Of a stretch of DNA of 63,164 nucleotides, positions 56,218-63,164 are shown piece by piece. Within the stretch, counting starts at the first letter, position 1. Every line of letters starts with the position of its first letter. Origin of the DNA: Candidatus Gastranaerophilales bacterium (GTDB taxonomy: Bacteria; Cyanobacteriota; Vampirovibrionia; Gastranaerophilales; Gastranaerophilaceae); assembly GCA_944323685.1 (NCBI GenBank), contig CALUTJ010000017.1, positions 1-63,164 on the forward strand, in the 5' to 3' direction. A program made the position numbers and the translations under genes. Under the pieces are notes generated by a model, which saw nothing but the letters and a program-made list of their open reading frames with translations, was not told where the DNA came from and ran no database searches.

Positions 56218-56538
56218 TTACTTCAAATACCCGAAAATAAGCTTGTGTATTCTTTGAACATCTTTTTCTGATGAGGTTGAAAGTTCTGTGTTGATTTCTT
56301 TTATCAATTCTTCTTTTGTCTTTAAGTGTCCGAAGTTAAATAAATCAGCCATTGTGACATCAAGAGCGTTTGCCAGTTTTTCAAGGTTTTCAAAACTCGT
56401 GAAGTAATATCCTGTTTCTATACGACTTATTGTTTGTAAATCCAGTCCTACTTTTTCAGCTAGTTTTTCCTGTGTAAGTTTTTTCCTCTCCCTGAGTTCT
56501 TTTATACGTTTTCCGAATACTTTGTTGCCCGATGACAT
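56218..56538 (-). CDS. XRE-type repressor
   Basis: The product is 106 residues. The Cro/C1 helix-turn-helix (RIKELRERKKLTQEKLAEKVGLDLQTISRIETG) is intact, then a C-terminal helical tail. AAAGGAGCAGTT precedes the ATG. It lies between the HNH gene (convergent) and the secreted-protein gene (divergent). It is a candidate master repressor of the element. Confidence 0.88.
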   Translation of the reverse strand: MSSGNKVFGKRIKELRERKKLTQEKLAEKVGLDLQTISRIETGYYFTSFENLEKLANALDVTMADLFNFGHLKTKEELIKEINTELSTSSEKDVQRIHKLIFGYLK

Positions 56539-56698
56539 AACTGCTCCTTTTCTCTCATGCTATCGGACAAACTGTTACACAAGAATATAGTCTACTGTAT
56601 AAATATGATGTTTTATTATGCGTTATATGTATAATAAAATAGTAAAACGTATAAAATATTATTTGTTTTTGTTGTTTCCCTAATAAAAAGGTTGATAA

Positions 56699-57187
56699 AT
56701 GAAAAAAATACTTATCCTGTTATTTATAACTCTACTGCTTCAAAAGGCTGTATTTGCTTACTATGAAGTTGAGATAGAGGGCTTGAATATGCCTTTGAGA
56801 AATTACAACACAGAATATCAGGAACATACTCGACCTCAAAAAACAATAGAACCAAAATCCCAAAAACAGGCATGCTTTGATGAATTAAAATTGTTAAAGG
56901 TTATTCTTTCTTATGATGATTTTTCCGCTCAAAAATCTAAACAGGCATGTGACCATATATGCGGGAATATTAGACCCTGTTACATTATATTTCAACGAGT
57001 ACAAAAAGGTCTAACAATTTCTGATATTGGCTCAGATATTGAAAAATGTTATTACCGAACTATGGGGTATGACCAAAATACTGCATACAAACAACATCTC
57101 GAACGGGTGAAATGGAAAAAAGAAAATTTAAAAAACAGCGGTTATTATGAACAACAAAAACAGGTTTGTGAAAGTATGAGAGAGTAA
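56699..57187 (+). CDS. Secreted cysteine-containing protein
   Basis: The product is 162 residues with a signal peptide (MKKILILLFITLLLQKAVFA). The mature protein has Cys in KQACFDELK, KQACDHICGNIRPC and IEKCYYRTMG that could form disulfides. No family is recognised. It is 9 bp upstream of a possible reading frame and 42 bp upstream of the start chosen for the WG-repeat gene. Confidence 0.7.
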   Translation: MKKILILLFITLLLQKAVFAYYEVEIEGLNMPLRNYNTEYQEHTRPQKTIEPKSQKQACFDELKLLKVILSYDDFSAQKSKQACDHICGNIRPCYIIFQRVQKGLTISDIGSDIEKCYYRTMGYDQNTAYKQHLERVKWKKENLKNSGYYEQQKQVCESMRE

Positions 57188-57229
57188 TTAATCCATATGA
57201 TAATTAAATTATGTAAAGGAAATAATAAT

Positions 57230-58213
57230 ATGATCCCAAAAGATATACATAAAAATTTTTTTAGTTCTAAAAGCTACATCTGTATTATTTTAGTTACACT
57301 TATATTCTGTTGTACGGGTGCCTTTGCATATATAAATAATTCTTCTACATATGAAGAAAATAAAAAAGAGCCAGTGTATAAACAAATAAAAGAAAGTAAA
57401 CTTTATCCTGTATATAAAATGAAAAAAGATAAGGTTGTCTTTATAAATAAACACGGAACACCTATATTTGAAATTGATAATAAAGAATACGGGGTAATCG
57501 GAGAATTTAACGAAGGTTATATTTTTCTTGGCAAAGTAATAAAAAGTATTCATACTGGATATGAAGATTTCCCAAACATTCCAATTATAGTCAGATATTC
57601 AATTTTCGACTCAACTGGTTCATATATCACAACCGTTAAACCAGATATATTTATGTATCATCCATTAGAAGGTAAAGCTATTCCGTTTTTTTATAGAGGC
57701 AGAGCTCGAATTGTAGTGGCTGAACAAATGGATAACGATGAAATAGCAGAAGAAATCGCAGAAACATATGATATAAATATAAGAGGAGAACGATTACCTG
57801 ATACATATTATGTTAGCATTAACAAAGATCGCAAATATTTTGAAGATGTCAAAATATACTATAATCAAGATGCAACAAAATATGGATACATACATTATGA
57901 TGGAATAGAAATAACACCGCCTATCTATGATGTACCTCCTGCGGGCTATGATTATTGGAATCCTAATTTTGCTAATGGTGTAGCTCTTGTAAAATTGAAC
58001 GGAAAGTTCGGTTACATAAATAAAAAAGGAGAATATATTATTAAACCAACTCTTGAGTATGCACAAAGCTTTTCAAATCAAAGTGTAGATTATTCAAGCT
58101 ATGGATTCGCATATCTTGTACATGACCTAGCCTACATTGTTTCTGATACTCGTGAAGGATATATAAATACAAAAGGCGAGTTTGTTTGGTCAATACCCAA
58201 ACAACAATACTAA
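57230..58213 (+). CDS. WG-repeat (KWG) secreted or membrane-anchored protein
   Basis: The product is 327 residues from the ATG at 57230, after AAAGGAAATAAT. An N-terminal membrane segment (ICIILVTLIFCCTGAFA) is followed by WG-like repeats (KVVFINKHGTPIFEIDNKEYG, KYGYIHYDGIEITPPIYD, KFGYINKKGEYIIKP, REGYINTKGEFVWSI). WG repeats are beta-rich binding modules. The stop overlaps the next minus-strand gene by 4 bp. Confidence 0.82.
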   Translation: MIPKDIHKNFFSSKSYICIILVTLIFCCTGAFAYINNSSTYEENKKEPVYKQIKESKLYPVYKMKKDKVVFINKHGTPIFEIDNKEYGVIGEFNEGYIFLGKVIKSIHTGYEDFPNIPIIVRYSIFDSTGSYITTVKPDIFMYHPLEGKAIPFFYRGRARIVVAEQMDNDEIAEEIAETYDINIRGERLPDTYYVSINKDRKYFEDVKIYYNQDATKYGYIHYDGIEITPPIYDVPPAGYDYWNPNFANGVALVKLNGKFGYINKKGEYIIKPTLEYAQSFSNQSVDYSSYGFAYLVHDLAYIVSDTREGYINTKGEFVWSIPKQQY

Positions 58214-58437
58214 TGCCTATACTCACTCATAAGAATATCAAGACAACGGATGATTTGGCTTATTGTCATACCTTGCTTATCAAATTTTTCGTACATTTTT
58301 CTGTATAGTGAAACTGTTTCGTTCGCCTGCCTTGCGTTTTCAAGACTTTTCCTTAGTGCTTGCATGCGATTACGGTGACGGGTTTGTTCTTGATCTATCT
58401 GATTTTGTATATTTACAACCTGTTGTGAATTATCCAC
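58210..58437 (-). CDS. 75-residue coiled-coil protein, GTG start
   Basis: A GTG at 58437 follows AAGGAGGAAATCAA, a strong ribosome binding site. The protein is one long basic-acidic coiled coil (QNQIDQEQTRHRNRMQALRKSLENARQ) and a C-terminal helix. It might be an element control protein, but no homologue is recognised. Confidence 0.7.
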   Translation of the reverse strand: MDNSQQVVNIQNQIDQEQTRHRNRMQALRKSLENARQANETVSLYRKMYEKFDKQGMTISQIIRCLDILMSEYRH

Positions 58438-58653
58438 TTGATTTCCTCCTTTATTTTAATATAAAAACAGTCATAAACATCGATAACAAGCGAGTTATGA
58501 AGAGTTTTATGCTCTGTGTACAGGGTAACTATACCCTCTGACATTTTCGTTTGTTAAAACCGCGTATAAAGAAACCCTGTCGTTTTAGACGGGGAGGAGA
58601 TTTTCAAGAAAAATCTTTTTAAACTGTGTGAAATATCGAAAATTTATGAAATT
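58438..58653 (-). terminator. Gap with intrinsic terminator of the replication operon
   Basis: CCCTGTC (58575-58581) pairs with GACGGGG (58588-58594). On the minus strand GACAGGG is followed by TTTCTTT, a U-tract, just past the DUF3987 gene stop. A second small hairpin, AGGGTA with TACCCT near 58530-58545, may be regulatory. No gene is seen in between. Confidence 0.6.
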
Positions 58654-60072
58654 TCAACTCACACAAGCATTTTCAGTGTTATCAACAGGGGAAATATGAG
58701 AAATTTTACAGTTTTCAACAGGTTGAACCTTATCCTTTAATGTTATTTTCTGTCCTATGTTATTATGGAAAAAATTTGATGTGACTGTAAAACCGTTCAT
58801 ATCAGCTATTTCTTTGACTACTGATACAATTTCGTCAAAGTCCTTTCTTAATATTTTTCGACTAAAACCTGTTTCTGAATAATATTTTGTGATGAGTTCT
58901 GTTTTGGCAAAAGCTTTATTTTTATTCCGTTTCAGAAACTCAAAGAACTGTTGATACGTGTCGTATTTTTGAGGCGTGTAATTAATAAATTTTTCAAGGT
59001 CTGTGCTTAAATACTCAACTGTTTCAATAGCCTGTTTTAAGTCTGTTTCTGTAACAATATTTTCTGTCGGATGATTTAAAACCGCATAGAGGGAAGCTAT
59101 ATTTAACGCCTTTAAAGGTCTGTCTTTAATCTCTTTTTGCAGGTGAGAATTTTCCATTTTTTCTGATTTTTGTAAACAGTCCTGTTTGTATTGAACAAAA
59201 ATGTTATCGTAAGCAGTATTGGTAACATTAAAAATTCCCTCGTACGGTAACTTGTCGATAATATCTTTGACTTCCTTTGAAAGCCTTTTAGCCTTGTCTT
59301 GTGCGTGTTTTATTAAATTTCTTTCAGCTTTGAAAAACTGATTTTTGGGTAGTGTTGGTTGAAAAATTAGAAAAGTTCTTCTTGCAAGTCCCGTCGCTAA
59401 CAATGCATTGAAATTGACGTTTGTGTTGTTGAAAAAACGTTCCGGGTCAGAGAAACCTAAAAAACTGATTGAGATGTTTTTAACGGCTTCACCTTGATTG
59501 TCAGCCTTAATAGACTTCCCTGCAATTTTTCCGTCGTAACATCCTAAAAGATAATACAAAAGCTCAACCCCTTTACTGCCTGAAAAAATATATGCTAATT
59601 CAGAAACAAACAGAAATATACCGCCGAAGTCTTTGGTATTCAGAAAATCTGCAATTTTCTTAAGACCTTCAGGTGTTGCGTTTTGTGACTCCAATGCGAT
59701 GGGAAATATTTTGTTCAGCTCTGATTTTGGTATTTTTTTGCCCATGTACATCTGCTGTAGCTTGTCGTAGTCCTTTTTATATTCAGCTTTTGATTTTTCG
59801 CTGAACTCTTCAAAAACTGTGTTAAGAATAAAATTTTCAAGATTTTTGCAGGCGAGGTCTTTTCCCCCACCGCTCGGGAGAAAAACAAGTGCGAAAATGT
59901 TTGTTATTCTTGTCCCAAAGCAGGTGTTAAACCTTAAACGTTTATAGCTTAGAGCCTGCATAAATTTGACAATCGTTAATAACAATGCTGCTTTTGGATA
60001 CAGACTTGGCTGTAATGTCAACAGAAAATTTGTGATTTTTTCAATGATAATAGGTGTTTTTGGCATGTTCAT
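58654..60072 (-). CDS. DUF3987-type primase/helicase-like ATPase
   Basis: The product is 472 residues from the ATG at 60072, after GGAGAATAAAA. A P-loop PSGGGKD (66-72) and the following hydrophobic stretch IFLFVSELAYIFSG suggest an ATPase of the DUF3987/YfjI group, which occurs in prophages and mobile elements near replication genes. A C-terminal region (360-430) has a helical DNA-binding look (FSRKILRKDFDEIVSVVKEI). It is the last gene of the Xis-Rep operon. Confidence 0.78.
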   Translation of the reverse strand: MNMPKTPIIIEKITNFLLTLQPSLYPKAALLLTIVKFMQALSYKRLRFNTCFGTRITNIFALVFLPSGGGKDLACKNLENFILNTVFEEFSEKSKAEYKKDYDKLQQMYMGKKIPKSELNKIFPIALESQNATPEGLKKIADFLNTKDFGGIFLFVSELAYIFSGSKGVELLYYLLGCYDGKIAGKSIKADNQGEAVKNISISFLGFSDPERFFNNTNVNFNALLATGLARRTFLIFQPTLPKNQFFKAERNLIKHAQDKAKRLSKEVKDIIDKLPYEGIFNVTNTAYDNIFVQYKQDCLQKSEKMENSHLQKEIKDRPLKALNIASLYAVLNHPTENIVTETDLKQAIETVEYLSTDLEKFINYTPQKYDTYQQFFEFLKRNKNKAFAKTELITKYYSETGFSRKILRKDFDEIVSVVKEIADMNGFTVTSNFFHNNIGQKITLKDKVQPVENCKISHISPVDNTENACVS

Positions 60073-60074
60073 TT

Positions 60075-60314
60075 TTATTCTCCAATCTTTTTTATTAAAT
60101 CCTGTACTATTTTTTGATATCTGAAAAAGTTTCTATTTTCAGATATTTTTTCTTTCAGTTCCTCTTTAAATGTGGCTATTACGGTATTAAGGGTACTGGG
60201 CGAGGAAAATTCGCACTCGATTTTTAACATTTTTCTGATGACCTTAACATCATCGTCAAAATTGGTCAAAATAGCCCTCATTCCAACTTTTTTCAAAAAT
60301 TTTTGGATTTTCAT
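60075..60314 (-). CDS. 79-residue protein between rep and DUF3987
   Basis: The start overlaps the rep stop (TGATG) and its stop is 2 bp before the DUF3987 start, so it is translationally coupled. It is helical and basic at the N-terminus. The function is unknown, perhaps a replication accessory. Confidence 0.7.
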   Translation of the reverse strand: MKIQKFLKKVGMRAILTNFDDDVKVIRKMLKIECEFSSPSTLNTVIATFKEELKEKISENRNFFRYQKIVQDLIKKIGE

Positions 60315-61072
60315 CAGAATACCTCTTTCCCAACTGTAAACCAGTCATACTCATTGCTTGAGGTTATTTCACAAAATTTGTCTTTAACAGGATTTTTTTT
60401 TGAGTGAAGAATTTCTTTCAATCTAATTTTTTTACTGTTAGTTTTGAAAGCCTTTCTTATATCTTTAAAAGTTCCTAAATGACGCTCCAAACGAACAGTC
60501 TTTTTAATCTTTTCAATCGTTTCAATACCTATTTTTTCAATATATAGCCGGTTTTTCGGTGACTTGTTTTGGATTATTTCTTTGTATTTCAGGTATATAG
60601 CCAAGCTGTCTGACACGCTTTTTGCATGAGGCTTAATTATGAGACCCGAATTTTTGTAATCTAAAATTTTATTTTTGTGTTTTCTTTGAGTGGCTAAAAG
60701 TTCAATTGCTGTAAGGGTTTCAAGAGGATTTTCAACCTCAACATCTTTTGTCACGTCAAGGTAAAGAACCTGAGAAGCTTCAACAGGTGAACTGTTAAAC
60801 CTTAAAATTCCCGTGTCGTCTATCTTTTCAAAAACCTCTTTTACATTATTTTTATGGATTAAACCTAAATTTCCCTTGTCAGCGGTGATTTTTCCGCTAA
60901 CATCTAAAAGGAATGAATTGTTTATATATGTGATTTCACGCACACCGACTATATTTTTTAAAATTTCTTTTTTTACAGTGATTTTATTACTGAAAGTGTC
61001 AAAGTCATTTTCATTTACCTCTGGGACCTTATTTTCAGGCACCAGTAAACGAACTCTATCCAGAGTAATCAT
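60314..61072 (-). CDS. Putative replication initiator (phage/plasmid Rep-like)
   Basis: The product is 252 residues, starting after AAGGAGAAAAATA. The layout (ITLDRVRLLVP at the N-terminus; LRFNSSPVEASQVLYLDVTKDV; VRLERHLGTFKDIRKAF) recalls gene-II/CRI-type replication proteins of ssDNA phages and their plasmids. The His-x-His metal motif and catalytic Tyr cannot be assigned by eye. Its position in the replication operon supports the role. Confidence 0.5.
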   Translation of the reverse strand: MITLDRVRLLVPENKVPEVNENDFDTFSNKITVKKEILKNIVGVREITYINNSFLLDVSGKITADKGNLGLIHKNNVKEVFEKIDDTGILRFNSSPVEASQVLYLDVTKDVEVENPLETLTAIELLATQRKHKNKILDYKNSGLIIKPHAKSVSDSLAIYLKYKEIIQNKSPKNRLYIEKIGIETIEKIKKTVRLERHLGTFKDIRKAFKTNSKKIRLKEILHSKKNPVKDKFCEITSSNEYDWFTVGKEVF

Positions 61073-61200
61073 TATTTTTCTCCTTATCTTACCTTATTCT
61101 TTGATTGTTTTTTGAATGATTGATTAGAATAGATATATAAAGCGGCGCAGTACTTTATACCCTAATATCAATAGTGTTTTTTATATCGTTTTTTTGTTGT

Positions 61201-61389
61201 TTACACAAATCTACAGCCCTTAACAACCCATTTATCAAGTTCTGTCTTTAAAAAAATGGTTCTCCTGCCTAATTTTCTGTAAATTTGCGTTGGTAAAACC
61301 TTTTTGCTTATCCAGGTATAAAGAGTATTCGTCTTTATTTTTAGATATTCTGCCGCCTCTGCGACACTTAAAAAATCTGAATTTGTCAT
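61201..61389 (-). CDS. xis: Excisionase-type helix-turn-helix protein
   Basis: The product is 62 residues, starting after AAGGAGGTTAA. FLSVAEAAEYLKIKTNTLYTWISKK and GRRTIFLKTELDKWV form the MerR/HTH_17 module typical of excisionases. It should direct excision with the integrase. It lies 128 bp upstream of rep on the same strand. Confidence 0.88.
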   Translation of the reverse strand: MTNSDFLSVAEAAEYLKIKTNTLYTWISKKVLPTQIYRKLGRRTIFLKTELDKWVVKGCRFV

Positions 61390-61478
61390 TTAACCTCCTT
61401 GTCTAATTTTCCTTATTAAAGCAGCAAAGGAAATTCACAAGAAGAGAGTTTACACCTCAATTTGCACCCCAAAAATTT

Positions 61479-62438
61479 TTAATTAATTACAATACGCGTT
61501 TTTAAAGCTTTTACAACATCTTTGAATCTTACTTGTTCTTCAATATTCAAAACAGCCTTAATTTTAGGTGCTAGTCTATTTTTGTAATTTTCGACAGATT
61601 TGACAGTAATCGCCATTTCTTTTGCAATTTCTTCATTTGAAAGGTCTTGTAAAGACAATTGCAACGTTTCTCTTTCTCGTTTGGTAAGAGATGAACTTCG
61701 ACAAAGTTCTTCAAAAGTAATTTTTTGTGGTTTATATTCTTCGCTTTTATATTCCAAAAATTTAGTTAAATTTTCACAGATTTCTTTTATTGCGGTTGAT
61801 ATAAAAATTTTCTTTAAACCCGACCACTCTGATGTTGAAAAAATAAACCTCTTAAATACATAAAAACAAAAACAACCATAGGTTAAATCTTCCAAATATA
61901 AAAGACTGAACTTACAATTCTGATATGCTCTTTTCGAAATCTTTTTTCCGTATATTGAATTCAAAATACCTGATATATTAGCAAGGTTTTGAAGAAGTTG
62001 TGTACCCTTGAAGAATTTTTTAATTAAAGTCTTTTGCAATAATTTATGAGATTTTTTGAAGTTTCCAAACTCTTTATAAAGAATTTTTGTCAATAATTCA
62101 ACTATGTTGAGTTTATCAATTCTCACCCACATAATATTAATGCCTGTAATACGTGAAATATCTGTATAGTAATCTTCTATGTTTTTTCGATGTATTTCAA
62201 ATTCTTTTGTTTCAAAAAACTTCTCACAAATTTCGATTCTTCTTGTCATTTCTCCCTTGAGTAAATTATTTGAAAGAATAAAATCAGAAAATTCTTCAAA
62301 AACACTATCAAATTTAGATATATCCAAGTTTGAATTTTCTACAAAATCGGAAAAAATATCATCACTAAGAGTTTCTATTTTTCTATTGTATTTTTTTATT
62401 TTTAAAGCAAGTGTATCGATATCTAAAAAATTATTCAT
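61479..62438 (-). CDS. LuxR-type regulator of the element
   Basis: The product is 319 residues. A large helical N-terminal domain has no recognised family. The C-terminal LuxR/GerE helix-turn-helix is LTKRERETLQLSLQDLSNEEIAKEMAITVKSVENY. It is first in the leftward operon and would sense a signal through the N-terminal domain. The right copy of the end repeat (62446-62465) lies just upstream and overlaps its probable promoter, so regulation and recombination may be linked. Confidence 0.85.
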   Translation of the reverse strand: MNNFLDIDTLALKIKKYNRKIETLSDDIFSDFVENSNLDISKFDSVFEEFSDFILSNNLLKGEMTRRIEICEKFFETKEFEIHRKNIEDYYTDISRITGINIMWVRIDKLNIVELLTKILYKEFGNFKKSHKLLQKTLIKKFFKGTQLLQNLANISGILNSIYGKKISKRAYQNCKFSLLYLEDLTYGCFCFYVFKRFIFSTSEWSGLKKIFISTAIKEICENLTKFLEYKSEEYKPQKITFEELCRSSSLTKRERETLQLSLQDLSNEEIAKEMAITVKSVENYKNRLAPKIKAVLNIEEQVRFKDVVKALKTRIVIN

Positions 62439-62443
62439 GCATA

Positions 62444-62465
62444 CCTTCGACTATATTTTGACGAC
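62444..62465. promoter_or_regulatory. Right copy of the end-proximal 20-bp repeat
   Basis: TTCGACTATATTTTGACGAC (62446-62465) differs at one base from the copy at 48696-48715. It lies between the LuxR gene start and the right attachment site. A role as an arm-type site is an inference. Confidence 0.6.
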
Positions 62466-62571
62466 CCCCGTCAAATTTTATTGATTTTGATTAATTTACA
62501 TGAAGCATAAAAGTACCAAAAAATAAAGAAAAATAGAAATCAATCGAAATAAAAAAAGTGTTCTAAAGCCG

Positions 62572-62735
62572 TTGCCAAGGAAGGGGTCGCGAGTTCGAGC
62601 GGATTTGCGGACGGATGGAGTGAACAAAGTGAGCGAATCCGAGGAGCGAACAGATAAAGCCGGCTTGTGCGAAGCACAAAAGGCGAAACTCTGTGAGCGT
62701 GAAGCAAATCCAAGACAGCCTCGTCTCTCGCTCCA
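62572..62735 (+). other. attR: second copy of tRNA-Gly 3' half, split by an insertion
   Basis: TTGCCAAGG...GAGC (62572-62600) and CTCGTCTCTCGCTCCA (62720-62735) together equal the 45 bp at 48606-48650. Between them lies a 116-bp insertion plus a 3-bp AGC duplication. This marks the right end of the element. Confidence 0.88.
62601..62716. mobile_element. Palindrome-ended 116-bp insertion in attR
   Basis: GGATTTGC (62601-62608) is the reverse complement of GCAAATCC (62704-62711). AGC occurs on both sides (62598-62600 and 62717-62719). The interior has GAACAAAGTGAGCGAA, as in the left-edge repeats. It carries no gene and may be a miniature non-autonomous element. Confidence 0.75.
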
Positions 62736-62744
62736 TAAAAAATA

Positions 62745-62770
62745 AGCACCCGACAGGGTGCTGTTTTTTT
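62745..62770 (+). terminator. Intrinsic terminator past attR
   Basis: AGCACCC (62745-62751) pairs with GGGTGCT (62756-62762) and is followed by G and T7. It probably was the original terminator of the tRNA-Gly transcript. Confidence 0.8.
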
Positions 62771-62801
62771 ATAATACTTTTATTGAACTTGCGGTAAACG
62801 C

Positions 62802-62835
62802 CAAAAGAGCAGGTATAAAAAACACCTGCTCTTTT
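62802..62835 (-). terminator. Bidirectional hairpin after the truncated tail gene
   Basis: AAAAGAGCAGGT (62803-62814) pairs with ACCTGCTCTTTT (62824-62835). It lies just downstream of the gene that enters from the right edge. Confidence 0.8.
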
Positions 62836-62843
62836 AGTAGAAA

Positions 62844-63164
62844 CTAATCCTCTATAAATACATGATTGCCGTTAATAGTTACCCAGCGACCTTTACCTGA
62901 TAAACCGCTTGATTTACCAAACACTCTTTGAAGTCTTTGGTTTTTCATGCGTTTATATTTTTCTCTGATTTCATCATCGAGTCTTTGACTGGGGGTTCGT
63001 GTATCAATTTTATAGACATTTTGTTCAATACCAAGTTTAAATAAACGACTGCTATTTGTTTCAGTCGAATCACTGTTTGTCGAAGTTGAAGAAAATGTTT
63101 TATCTGAAAAGTTTTTTAATTCAGTAACACGATTATTCCAACCCTGTAAATATCGTTTTTGACT
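62844..63164 (-). CDS. Partial gene with GRWVTINGNHVFI C-terminal tail
   Basis: The last 106 codons of a minus-strand gene cut by the window edge. The end, TPSQRLDDEIREKYKRM, then GKGRWVTINGNHVFIED, matches the C-terminus of the DUF6973-like protein at 53255. The preceding part is Ser/Thr/Asn-rich. Its N-terminus lies outside the window. It may be a phage-type or polymorphic toxin protein. Confidence 0.85.
   Translation of the reverse strand, partial: SQKRYLQGWNNRVTELKNFSDKTFSSTSTNSDSTETNSSRLFKLGIEQNVYKIDTRTPSQRLDDEIREKYKRMKNQRLQRVFGKSSGLSGKGRWVTINGNHVFIED

Noticed and set aside
48606-62735. Self-transmissible ICE or complete prophage
   Set aside because: No relaxase, VirB4/TcpA-type ATPase, portal, terminase or capsid gene is visible.
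1-63164. CRISPR array or rRNA operon
   Set aside because: No regularly spaced short direct repeats and no rRNA sequence were seen. The repeats found are dispersed.

Overview
The window looks like a chromosomal segment from a low-GC gut relative of the Cyanobacteria (Vampirovibrionia/Melainabacteria, probably order Gastranaerophilales). This placement is an inference. It rests on an AT-rich sequence, AAGGAG-type ribosome binding sites, a flagellar export block with flhA embedded in it, a short cyanobacterial-style primary sigma factor, and several lineage-type proteins of unknown function that carry a short N-terminal (S/N)F(K/G)(G/N/A) motif. No database search could be run.

Positions 1-620 hold dispersed repeats and a Fur-like palindrome. 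Positions 656-5135 encode a membrane protein, a GAF plus degenerate HD-GYP protein, a secreted alpha/beta hydrolase with an aspartate nucleophile position, and an agmatine-deiminase-fold protein. Positions 5280-12309 are a flagellar operon: fliF, a divergent fliG-position gene, fliH, flhA and fliI. Positions 12324-48533 are mostly housekeeping genes: a HAD phosphatase, an XRE regulator, YjbQ, a RelA/SpoT-fold protein, a GHL10-type glycosidase, DnaJ, an acyl-CoA ligase, IleRS, AsnRS, a ferritin-like protein with a DUF2769 protein, NfeD with an SPFH protein, a diguanylate cyclase, a TPR protein, a GT39 glycosyltransferase, LOG, DeoC, RecO, PilT, a DUF2229 protein with two WYL regulators and YraN, a sigma factor and a CCA-adding enzyme. 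Two copies of a block-structured intergenic repeat lie at 36446-36566 and 43396-43571. One gene at 43619-45282 is split by a frameshift at a run of seven A.

Positions 48606-62735 are an integrated element of about 14.1 kb in the 3' half of tRNA-Gly(GCC). The intact tRNA is on the left beside a tyrosine integrase. A 45-bp copy of the tRNA 3' half is on the right, itself split by a 116-bp palindrome-ended insertion. A near-identical 20-bp sequence lies just inside both ends and may be an arm-type binding site. The right half is a replication and control operon (LuxR-type regulator, Xis-like protein, Rep-like protein, DUF3987 ATPase). The middle carries an HNH protein behind a heavily structured leader, an XRE repressor, a serine recombinase, two winged-helix proteins, a methylase lacking an NPP(Y/F) motif, secreted proteins and a DUF6973-like protein. 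No relaxase, conjugation ATPase or virion gene is visible, so a satellite or mobilizable-type island fits better than a self-transmissible ICE or a complete prophage.

Just beyond the right attachment site, a truncated gene shares its C-terminal tail with the DUF6973-like protein inside the element. The most unusual items are the split attachment site, the end-proximal 20-bp repeats, the structured RNA leader of the HNH gene, the recurrent N-terminal SFKG/SFGN-like motif, and the frameshifted gene.
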